From positions 1 through 24,196 of the IMG/VR virus record IMGVR_UViG_3300012920_000256: 24,196 nt of DNA; one strand, 5' to 3'. Both the position numbers and the translations under genes were made by a program. The notes beneath the pieces are model-generated. The model did no database searches. It was not told the origin of the DNA and saw nothing but the letters and a program-made list of their open reading frames with translations. Positions 1 through 9,100 of this stretch are shown here, piece after piece. Within the stretch, counting starts at the first letter, position 1, and each line of letters starts with the position of its first letter. The DNA comes from a virus.

Positions 1-3000
1 CACCAGATTCTGCAAGTACACCATCAGCACAGAAGATAACGAAGACAGAAACCAACTGGGTATAACCATCGTTGATAACCTTATAACCAGTACCACCAAA
101 GGAGACAATCGTGAATGCAGATGCAACCATCGACTTACCCTGATTAGGGAAGGATGCAGATCCATCTAATTCAAGACCAGGGAAAGGACAGTTAGGTTGC
201 TTGACCTTAGCACCATCAACCTCAGCACCGCCACCACCTAGGAAGGAGATAACAGATGAGTTCTGTGTATATGGAGATGCCTCAATGATTGGATAATCAT
301 CATAGTCACCACGAATTGCTACCCTTACATTATTAGCATCCGTTGCAAAGTTATCTGGATATGTTAGGATTAGTGCTGGATCGAATAACGTTCCGAAAGT
401 TTTAACTGTAGAACCAGAAGAAACTGTTTCATCTAAGATGTCTTCAAACAGACCCATCATTGTATTGATGGAAGATGCAACGCTTGCACACAATGGTTCC
501 GATCCACCAGTGTAGACAGTAACAGAATTCTGTGTTGTTCTTACAAATGTGTGTGCTGATTGTGGTAGGTGAGATACTGCATTAGCAGTGGCACTTACCC
601 ATGTATGTGGAGATTGTGGTAGGAATTTAACACCGTTGGTAAGACCACTTACAAAGTTATGAGTAGTTACGTTAGATGATGTACCAACATTAACCGTTAA
701 TGTTCCAGTTTGTCTTTGAATACCATTTGCTGCAGCACTTACGAATGTATGTGCGCCAGCGTAAGTAGAACCACCAATATTAACAGAGAATGTATTGTCG
801 TCGATCTTTGTAATTTCTAACCAACGATTACTTGCATAATCAAATCCAGCACGAGGATATGATTTTTGTACTGAGTTACCATCTAGGACACATGTATATG
901 TTAATGCGGCATCATCGATCTTAATGTAATCACCAGTAGCGAATCCATGATTTGCTAATGTAAATGATACAATACCAGTAACTGCATCGTATGGTGCATC
1001 GGTAACTGTAAATGTTGCAGCTCCAACAGCAGTGACCTCTAGAGATGTTCCAGATGCAGGGTCTGTAGAACGAGGGTATGCATGATTTGTTTGATTGTTA
1101 TCTTGATCACATGTAAATGTTACAGCACCATCTTCTAATACAATATTTCTTCCTACGCCAATACCATGTTGACCTACGGTAAGAACTAGTTCTCCAGTAT
1201 TAGGATTGTATGCAGCGTTACTAGCAGTGAGTAACTTGTTTGCAGGAGATGCACCAACATTAACTGTGATAGTAGTATCAGATTTTGCGGTGATAGGTAG
1301 TGATCTTCCACCAGCTTTATCAACAGCAGCTCTTGGATATGTCTTGGTAGCAGTATTGCCATCCATATCGCAAGTAAAGCTCAATGAATTGTCAGCAATA
1401 ACAACGCCTTCTCCAACGTCTAGGTTGTGACTTCCGATTGTTAGTTGTAAAGAACCTGTTGCAGGATCATAAGTACCATCGGTAGGAGTAAACTGAACAT
1501 CTGGTCCAGATGCTCCAACATTAACTGTGATAGTATCTGTTGTTGTAGCAGTGACAGCTACTGAAGTTTCATATGCTGGTTGACCTGATTGTGGTAATGC
1601 ATGTTCTGTTACATTACCATCCATCGCGCAAGTAAACACGAAGGATTCTGTATCCAATCTGAGAGAGTTGGCAGTCGTTACTCCATGACCTGCTCCAACT
1701 GTGAGGGTAAATTCACCAGTAGCAGGATTGTAAGCAGCATCGGTTGGAGTGAAGAATCCAGATGGTACTCCAGCAGTAGAATCTAATAAGATATTCCAAT
1801 CTTCAAACTTAGGAATAGTAGAAGTTATTGGAGTTGGATCATAGATAATGATCGTTCCATTTGTTTTTGCACTAGCAAAGGTATGTGCAATACCAGCAGC
1901 AGTTCCTGCATCTCCAACATTACAGTTAACTGAGATAGTTGTTGTTCCAGATACAGCAGTAATTTCGTAACTCTGTCCGTAGTTGGAATCGAATCTGTCT
2001 GGACTTGCATGGTTAGCTGCGCCACTACCTGTATCACAAGAGAAAGTAATAGCACCTTCTGTAAATGCGATCCTATCTCCTACTTGTGGAATACCACTTG
2101 CTGATACAGGATATGTAACAGTCAATCCACCTGTAGTAGAATTGTATACGGCACCAGTTGGTGTTACAGAATTGACTCCACCACCAGACCAGTTACGCAT
2201 TGCTTCCAATGCATACAACTTAGCTCTTTGGAAAGCATATAGTGTAGAAGGACGTTGTGCTTCAGCAATACCAGTTAACTGAACACCAGTAAAGTATGAT
2301 TCAGCGACAGTAACAATTCCATTGTTGCCACCAAGTACCAAGTCCTTAATAAGACCATTAAGTACAATTCTGATATCTCTACGGCACTTTCTTTGATTAG
2401 TATCACTAAGATTTAATAGTGGGAATTGTGCCTCTGTGTCTTTAAGTGCTTGATCTGCAATTAGATCTTTGTTTCTACAAATTAGATAAGCAGCATCTAG
2501 GTATGTACCATTCTGGTTGTTTGTAATTACATCAGCCCAGAGGAATGCTAGAGTATCAATAGCAGATGCTACGTTAGCACAAGCAGGTGTTCCTGCAGTT
2601 GCTGTGATAACAGTATCATCAAAATACCTAGGTACAGATGAGTATACTGGAGTATATACTGGATCTGTTGGAGTACCGTTGCCAGTTCTCCAGTTTCTCA
2701 TACAATAAATTGCTAATTCTCTAGCATATTCAATTGCACGAACGTTTTGAATAATTTCATCTTCAATGTAAGTAACCTTACCACCAACAATGTACTTCTG
2801 CGCTGCTTCGATTACGTTGTGGTTAGATCCAAATTCAAGGTCTCTAACGAGAGCATTGATAAAGTGAACAACATCTTGCTTACATTGTAGATCACCATCA
2901 CTACCATTAGCACTTGGTGAACTATAAGATGGATAAACTTTTTGACCAGCATCACATTCTAGAGTCATTCCCTCTAGTTTAATGTGATCATCTTCATTCA

Positions 3001-5623
3001 AACCTGCAACAGGATTATCTGTTGTTACAGTTGCAACACCAGTTACAGCATTGCTATAAACAAAGTTGGTAACGTTATAAGTAGTACCACCAAATTTTAC
3101 AGTACCACCAGAAACATAAGTATGTTCTTGTTCAGCAAGACCTATAAAAATATCAAACGAGTTTCCGCTGATATTATATGCAGAGTAGAAGTATCTTGCA
3201 AATTCTGAATTGATTCTTCCTACAACTTCATCTGCAATGAAATCTCTATTGTTGCGTAGGAATACACAAGCGTCTTGGAATCTTCTCTCTACAGGAGAAG
3301 AAATTGGGAATGTGTTTGGAGAGTTAAGTAGCGATAAAGTAATAGATTTAGTCGCTGTTTTAACAACTGCAAATTGACCAGGATCCAGATTAGCATCTGT
3401 AATCGCTGGCATCTTCTTAGGAATTACAAATCGTCTGCAACGACCGTCAGCATCTTCCAGAACTTTGTAAATTCTCTGTCTTCCGTTTAGAGCAGATAGA
3501 TCAGGTGTCGCAGTAGGAAGACCTTCAATTAAAATTTCTTGACCTTCTTTAAATTCGTGTGTATTAGTTCTACCAACTAGTGCGTTAGTATAGAATACGA
3601 TACCACCACTGTCTTCTGCATTACCAAACTGATCACTCTGGAAACCACCTTGAGTAATAGAAGGATCTCCTTGTAAGGAGAAATCAATTCTAGAGATAGG
3701 TAATGATGTGTTATAATCTGTATCTACAGAAACAACTTCACCTTCAGCACGAATCGACTTTAGTTTTGTTGTGTTTAGTGTTTCTACCTGAGCATTTCCA
3801 GTGAATACTTCAATGGATGCTGTTTGAACTGTTGTCCAACCAGTAGATCCAAGAATAGGTAGGTAACTAACTTCCCATGAAGTTGGGTTGTTAATATCAT
3901 TTGGTTCAATCTGAGTTACTTCATAGTAACCAGCAGCAGGAGTAAATGTTGCATTACCAACATCACTTAGATATACGTATGTGCCAGCTGGTGTTACTGA
4001 AGTAGGATCAGTAGACCATGTAATTTTGTTTGCAGCAGTTGTTCCTGTGGACGTTAGTGCTAGAGGACTACCTGTGTTGTGAGTAACAGCTGTTACATAA
4101 TTAAATTGTTCACCTTCAACGAAAGAACCACTGTCTAGTTGAATATCAATAGTACCATTTACATATGCAGATGCACCAACTTGAGTATCAAAAACAACAC
4201 TTTGAATGATTGCTCTTGCACCAGTGTTGACACCAACTACTTTCAATCCACTAACTAGAGTAGATAAACCAGTGTTATTCTGGAATGTAACTCTAAACTG
4301 TTGTGGTCCAAAGATTTGATGACCGATTGGGAAGTCAGTACCAAAATCTCCATTGGCATCAGCATCAACTAGGATACGCTGTTTGTCATCAAAGACCATT
4401 GCGAAATCCCAAGTCGCAACTGCGTCACCATTGGAATCAATTTTATCTCTATAAGTTACACCAATAACGTAGTTCTTATCACCAAACTTAAAGATGTGCT
4501 TGTTTGGGTTAGCAGGTCTGATGATTACAAGACGAAGGTTGTCACCAACAACTGATGCGTCAGGTGGTAGTGAAATTGGGTTATCTTCTACATAATCACC
4601 ACCAGATACGATAAGCGTTTCTTTAACGCCAGGTGTTGCCCACGCTAATTGTGCTGCTTTCTTAATACTTCTAACTGGGTTTACAGCAGAACGACCATCG
4701 TTAAGGTCAGAACCAATCTGCTGTGAAACGTAGATACGACCACCAACGTCATTCGTTGCTAGGTTGAGGACGTATTCTGTAGTTGCAATCTTGTCGGATC
4801 TATCACCTAGGAGCGGAGTAATAGAACGAGGGAACTCACCAGCTGGACCAGTTTCAGAATATCCATACTCATTCTGATCAACTACGCGGAAACCAATGTG
4901 CTTAAACTGAACTTCTCCGTTCAATTCAATACCATCTGTATGTACAGGAGCATCAGATCCTGTTTGTCCTGAGTTTAATGCTTGGTATACGTTTTGTCCG
5001 AAGTACCTGTATGCATTCTCCTGTAGGATAATACCAGAAGACCATAAAGTACCAGAATTATTGATAAATGTTTTTAGAGATGGTGCTCTAAATGCTGCGT
5101 TAGGAGTAACAAAGTTATCAATATCAAGGTTGAGGATTCTCGCCGTATCAGAAATGATAGACGTTGAGGTTCTAATAGCACCGTTGATGTCAAGTTCAAA
5201 GTCAACGGTATCAAGAACTGCTTCAGCAGATGCACCAACACCACCACCGCCTGATAAAGTAACAAGAGGTGCTTGTGTATATCCGCTACCTGGTTCGTTA
5301 ACAGCAATAGATACTACCTGACCATTAAAGATGAATGCAGAACCCTGTGCTTGGACTCCACCACCACCAATAGGTGCAGCGATTGTTACAACTGGTGGCG
5401 AGATGTACCCAGAACCACCCGTTAAAATTTTAACGTCATTAACACGCTGCCCCGTTCTATTAATACCAACACGGGGCAATCCCGTATTAGCATCTAACTG
5501 CGTTCTTAGAATTTCTTTTTCTAATGAACCTGTACCGCCTCTAACAGTAAGTTCATCATTACCGACCAGTTTAGGTTTAGAACCCTGAAACTTTTCTTTA
5601 TCGGAATTAATATGAATTGACAT
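1..5623 (-). CDS. Giant phage virion structural protein (tail/fibre, beta-helix-like), 3' end beyond window
   Basis: The frame runs from ATG at 5623 to the left edge with no stop (1874 codons plus one base), so the C-terminus is missing. The start MSIHINSDKEKF follows GGGAG at 5636-5640 and a GCTAAATAC promoter-like element. Modules in order: two G-x-G-Y-rich units near residues 65-135; a parallel-beta-helix-like segment near 290-390 (IYVSQQIGSDLNDGRS, then VSGGDYVEDNPISLPP); two helical modules ending in MRNW at 975 and 1142; five roughly 75-residue repeats from 1158 to 1617; short HTFVSA-type repeats; and a distal SMVASAF...QLVSVF...ADGVLAESGG segment, which I recognise from giant marine T4-like phage structural proteins. 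It is probably a tail-fibre or baseplate-appendage protein exposed on the virion. The family and structural role are well supported. The ligand or enzyme activity is unknown, and no catalytic motif is visible. Confidence 0.9.
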   Translation of the reverse strand, partial: MSIHINSDKEKFQGSKPKLVGNDELTVRGGTGSLEKEILRTQLDANTGLPRVGINRTGQRVNDVKILTGGSGYISPPVVTIAAPIGGGGVQAQGSAFIFNGQVVSIAVNEPGSGYTQAPLVTLSGGGGVGASAEAVLDTVDFELDINGAIRTSTSIISDTARILNLDIDNFVTPNAAFRAPSLKTFINNSGTLWSSGIILQENAYRYFGQNVYQALNSGQTGSDAPVHTDGIELNGEVQFKHIGFRVVDQNEYGYSETGPAGEFPRSITPLLGDRSDKIATTEYVLNLATNDVGGRIYVSQQIGSDLNDGRSAVNPVRSIKKAAQLAWATPGVKETLIVSGGDYVEDNPISLPPDASVVGDNLRLVIIRPANPNKHIFKFGDKNYVIGVTYRDKIDSNGDAVATWDFAMVFDDKQRILVDADANGDFGTDFPIGHQIFGPQQFRVTFQNNTGLSTLVSGLKVVGVNTGARAIIQSVVFDTQVGASAYVNGTIDIQLDSGSFVEGEQFNYVTAVTHNTGSPLALTSTGTTAANKITWSTDPTSVTPAGTYVYLSDVGNATFTPAAGYYEVTQIEPNDINNPTSWEVSYLPILGSTGWTTVQTASIEVFTGNAQVETLNTTKLKSIRAEGEVVSVDTDYNTSLPISRIDFSLQGDPSITQGGFQSDQFGNAEDSGGIVFYTNALVGRTNTHEFKEGQEILIEGLPTATPDLSALNGRQRIYKVLEDADGRCRRFVIPKKMPAITDANLDPGQFAVVKTATKSITLSLLNSPNTFPISSPVERRFQDACVFLRNNRDFIADEVVGRINSEFARYFYSAYNISGNSFDIFIGLAEQEHTYVSGGTVKFGGTTYNVTNFVYSNAVTGVATVTTDNPVAGLNEDDHIKLEGMTLECDAGQKVYPSYSSPSANGSDGDLQCKQDVVHFINALVRDLEFGSNHNVIEAAQKYIVGGKVTYIEDEIIQNVRAIEYARELAIYCMRNWRTGNGTPTDPVYTPVYSSVPRYFDDTVITATAGTPACANVASAIDTLAFLWADVITNNQNGTYLDAAYLICRNKDLIADQALKDTEAQFPLLNLSDTNQRKCRRDIRIVLNGLIKDLVLGGNNGIVTVAESYFTGVQLTGIAEAQRPSTLYAFQRAKLYALEAMRNWSGGGVNSVTPTGAVYNSTTGGLTVTYPVSASGIPQVGDRIAFTEGAITFSCDTGSGAANHASPDRFDSNYGQSYEITAVSGTTTISVNCNVGDAGTAAGIAHTFASAKTNGTIIIYDPTPITSTIPKFEDWNILLDSTAGVPSGFFTPTDAAYNPATGEFTLTVGAGHGVTTANSLRLDTESFVFTCAMDGNVTEHALPQSGQPAYETSVAVTATTTDTITVNVGASGPDVQFTPTDGTYDPATGSLQLTIGSHNLDVGEGVVIADNSLSFTCDMDGNTATKTYPRAAVDKAGGRSLPITAKSDTTITVNVGASPANKLLTASNAAYNPNTGELVLTVGQHGIGVGRNIVLEDGAVTFTCDQDNNQTNHAYPRSTDPASGTSLEVTAVGAATFTVTDAPYDAVTGIVSFTLANHGFATGDYIKIDDAALTYTCVLDGNSVQKSYPRAGFDYASNRWLEITKIDDNTFSVNIGGSTYAGAHTFVSAAANGIQRQTGTLTVNVGTSSNVTTHNFVSGLTNGVKFLPQSPHTWVSATANAVSHLPQSAHTFVRTTQNSVTVYTGGSEPLCASVASSINTMMGLFEDILDETVSSGSTVKTFGTLFDPALILTYPDNFATDANNVRVAIRGDYDDYPIIEASPYTQNSSVISFLGGGGAEVDGAKVKQPNCPFPGLELDGSASFPNQGKSMVASAFTIVSFGGTGYKVINDGYTQLVSVFVIFCADGVLAESG
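773..2152 (-). repeat. Five tandem ~75-residue protein repeats in the left giant gene
   Basis: Units run at 2152-1912, 1738-1514, 1477-1253, 1216-1001 and 997-773. The pattern is AYN-P-ATGxLxLTxGxHxxxxG, then FTC-x-x-DGN, then YPR, then TxTVNVG. Units 2 to 4 start exactly 87 codons apart, with 12-residue linkers. Each unit holds one Cys in FTC or a close variant. All unit starts are in one frame, which also supports an intact reading frame. Confidence 0.85.
2189..3296 (-). repeat. Duplicated helical module ending in MRNW
   Basis: Two diverged copies lie head to tail within the left giant protein: about 3296-2690 and 2510-2189. Shared landmarks are a helix with CxxRNxDxIAD, then KQDV or RRDI with LVRDLEFG or LIKDLVLG, then an AAxxY/AESY stretch, a YA-rich helix and MRNW. 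The first copy carries an extra beta-rich insert. Confidence 0.7.
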
Positions 5624-5662
5624 GTCGCAGCCTAACTCCCAGAACCTGTATTATCCTCAGTT

Positions 5663-5671
5663 GTATTTAGC
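5663..5671 (-). promoter_or_regulatory. Late-promoter-like element GCTAAATAC
   Basis: On the minus strand the 52-base gap between the 166-residue gene and the giant left gene contains GCTAAATAC, 39 bases before the ATG at 5623. The same nine bases occur before the DUF4815 gene with almost the same spacing. It resembles the T4 late consensus TATAAATA, read by the gp55-type late sigma factor. Promoter function is inferred from sequence and position only. Confidence 0.55.
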
Positions 5672-5675
5672 ATCC

Positions 5676-6176
5676 TCATGCCCACTCAAGTGTTGTAACT
5701 TGAGTTGATACTGCCCATTTGATAGTAGAAGTTGTACCTGCTCTAATAGTAGAATAGGAGAATCTATTTGTTGCACCCACAGGAGTAATTGACCAAGTTT
5801 GACCTGAGGGAATATCGTCCTTGATAATTGTTTCCATAGTTGACATCACAGAAACTGCTCCTGCTCCGTCGCAATACACTGCTGACTCTAACTTACTGGT
5901 AAAAACAACACCAGCATCATTTACTGCAACAATGTGACCAGTAACAAAATTCATAGTGTTATTGGGAATAGGAATTTGTGTTCCTACTCCATCTAGTGCT
6001 AATGATGATGTATTGATACCACGTAAAATATATGTGGTAGTGTTACTATCTGTATAGTTAGAGTTTTTAATTTCTAAAGTATTCAGATCTTTACCATTTC
6101 TGTCTTCATCGACAATTACAGTTTTTCCGATAGAAAAACCACCTGAAGAATCAAACTTTTCGATTGTAGTTGCCAT
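5676..6176 (-). CDS. Putative virion structural protein, 166 aa
   Basis: A complete ORF from ATG (6176) to TAG/TAA-type stop at 5676. It starts one base after the TAA of the fibre gene, which suggests translational coupling; no strong Shine-Dalgarno sequence is visible. The product (MATTIEKFDSSGGF...) is beta-rich, with no signal peptide, membrane segment or catalytic motif. A central part reads TGHIVAVNDAGVVF and SAVYCDGAGAV, followed by IIKDDIPSGQTW. I recognise the general type as a small conserved structural protein placed next to fibre genes in marine T4-like phages, but I cannot assign it a T4 counterpart. It could be a fibre tip, a connector or a fibre-assembly helper; its tight coupling to the fibre gene favours a role tied to that protein. 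Confidence 0.8.
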   Translation of the reverse strand: MATTIEKFDSSGGFSIGKTVIVDEDRNGKDLNTLEIKNSNYTDSNTTTYILRGINTSSLALDGVGTQIPIPNNTMNFVTGHIVAVNDAGVVFTSKLESAVYCDGAGAVSVMSTMETIIKDDIPSGQTWSITPVGATNRFSYSTIRAGTTSTIKWAVSTQVTTLEWA

Positions 6177-6177
6177 T

Positions 6178-9100
6178 TTAGTTCTTAGTAATTGTGGATG
6201 AGAAAGTAATGAGGACAGTATTTGTAGCAGGAACGTTAGCTCCTAATGTAATATTTAACCTTGCTTCATTTCCAGCAGTAAATTCAAACTCTGGAACAAT
6301 CAATTGATAGTCAGTTCTCAAGTTTCCATACTCTGTATGGAATACATCTGTACCATTATCTGTTACACCAAATTCGATAAACTCTTTGTTTCCATCTACT
6401 TGGTTTTCTGCAACTACAACTACCTTTGCTCCTTTAGCAATAGTAGTGTCATATATGTTGGAACCACCATTATTTGATGCACCTTTAGTCAATGAAATTT
6501 TCTCAGAAGCAATTTTAACATCTGCAAGTTCAAATTCTTTAAGATCTCCATCGAAGACCTTAACTCCATTATATGTTCCAGTTCCAAAACCAGTGTTTAG
6601 ATATACATCACCTTGATCATCCAATCTAAGGATAGGATCTACATAAATTCCTGTGGAAACACCAAGATCGAAATATGGTTTTGAAGTATGTAGGAAGGTC
6701 TTTGTAGCATCAGTGTTATCAAATGTGGTTTCTGCATTATTAAATGTCATTAAGTTTGCAGTAATCTCAAACTGTTGACTTGTTTGAGATCTGATTGTAT
6801 CTACAGCAAAGAAATCGAGTGCAGTCGTGCTGAGCTGCATTGTGTTGCTTCCATCATTGTAGAAGTACAAGATGTTTTCATTTGCACCAGGAACAGTTTC
6901 AGGAATAATATAAGTATTTTGATCAACGTCTTTGACACCACCAAGAGAACCCCAGTTGGTTCCGTCATAACCTTCATATGTTAGATTGGTTGTGTTGTAT
7001 CTAATAGAACCTTGCTCTGCAGTTCCTCTCTCACCAGTAGTTCCATTTGGAATTACAAGAGATGTTGTAGAATCAATATTAACTTTTTTACCAGAGTTAG
7101 GTCTTAGAACTAGATCGTTAATGTCTGTAGATACTGCATTATCTGCTAATCTTAAATCACCATTAACAACTAATGGTAAATCACCTAGAGGTCCAATTCT
7201 CAGTTCTTCGATATCCTCAAATGTTAGAGGAGCAACTGCGATTTGTGAGTATTCTAGTTGTGCAGAACCGTTAGGTAGAGTGCCACTTGTATGTGTTGGT
7301 TCACTACCACTTGTAGCAGTAGTACCAGCTCCACCAACAGGAACAACATAAAGGTTGTTCTTATACTTTACATATTGTCCTTCCGTTACAGGAACGTTTG
7401 CCGCCCACTCTGTATATGCAGGAGCAGTTACGTTCACAGAACGAACTTTCTTCATGTTGACAAATTCAAGATGATTAGGAGTAAACCTAACTGTATTGAT
7501 ATTGTCATTGATAAACCATAAGGTATTATCATTAGAACCTACACTTTGTTCTGCTAGGATGTATGTGTTACCATCTAGGTCACGGACACCACCTAGAGAT
7601 GACCATGAACCAGTTCCTGAACTATAACCTTCATATTGATTTGTATCAGTGTTGTATCTAATACAACCATCTTTTACAATACCAGCAACAGGTCTTTCTG
7701 ATGTATTACCAGATGGTACAGCAATAGCAGTATTAGATAAGACATCTGCAATTCTACCTGTATCAGGAACGAACTTAATATCAAATCCGCCAAGTGATTT
7801 GAATGCATTGTCAACATTTTCAATCTTTAAGTAATCACCAATTCTTACCTCACTACCCTTGAGGATATTAGTAACAGTAAGATCACCTGTTGTTGCTGCA
7901 AACTGAACCTTAGAACCTATGTTTAATGTAGCAGCAGTAACATTAACAATTCCAGTGAGAGGATCATCAACAGCAATATCAATATTTCCTGCAGCAGGAC
8001 CAGCAAATGTACCGCATGTAATTGCAGTAGATGTTAACATTGTGTTAACAGTTGCATTAGCAATGGTTGCAGCAGTTGCTTCTGCTAGTGGTGTTGTAAG
8101 TTTTTGTACATTAAAGAAACCATCTTGTACAGTTCCTTTAACAACTTCTTCTACAATAACATCGGTTACAGATAACGAGAATCCACTACCAAATGTCTTA
8201 GGATTATTTGTACTAACTGTAATCTGTGCTTCATCGTTGTCATCACCACCTTCGTTTTGGTGATCTACATTTTCTGTGGCACAGAAGTAATAAAGAGTAG
8301 GTGTTGTATCTGAAACTTTAATTGTTACATTTGTACCATCAACAGTAACACCATCAGTATACGAAGAACCAAAGATGTTGATGATAACATCACCCGCTGT
8401 AGTTGGGTTTGCACTCAATGTCAATTGAGTTGCGCTGTCTACAGATGCAATAGTTGTATTGTCTGCGAAAATACCATCACCAGATACTTTCGATACAACC
8501 ATGCCAACGCTAATTCCGCTGGTTGATGCTACAGTAATAATTTTACTATTAGTTGCTAATGTAGTAGAAAGATTTTCTCTCCTACTAGGTGCCCAGATAC
8601 CATCTCTAAATTTAGATAGAGCAAAGTCATGACCACCATTTGTTCCATCACTAAGATCGAATGTATAACTGTTACCAGAATACACCGTCCAAGATGGTGT
8701 CATTACTGCTCCGTTACCATCATTTAGATCAATGAAGTAACGATATTCGGTTGCAGCAGTATCAATATCATATCCTGTTGTTGGAGAACTTACATTTACA
8801 AGAAGATCTCCTGCCTCAAATCCAAACCTATCTACTACAATGTAATCAACATTTCCAGCAGCAGTTGCAACTTTACGAACAACTACAGGAGTACCAGCAG
8901 CATTGACAGAGTTAACTGTGATTGTCAGGTTATCTGCAGGTGTAACACCACCAACAGATGCGCCAGGAATTGTGATGGTATCATTTTCTGCGTAGAAGGA
9001 TCCTTCAGTTCCTGTAGTAATTACGGCAGACAGAATAGCACCAGTGTTGTCTCTCTGTACATCAAATGTAGCACCAACACCATTTCCAGATGTTGCACTC

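Noticed and set aside
1206-2282. Several short plus- and minus-strand ORFs over the 75-residue repeats
   Set aside because: They recur because the underlying repeats recur. The long minus frame explains the DNA.
5061-5588. Plus-strand and shifted minus-strand ORFs near the start of the left giant gene
   Set aside because: The minus frame starting at 5623 gives coherent structural-protein sequence with G-x-G-Y units; the others do not.
6986-8263. Plus-strand ORFs of 121, 61 and 114 codons
   Set aside because: Antisense shadows of the fibre gene, with no independent start signals.
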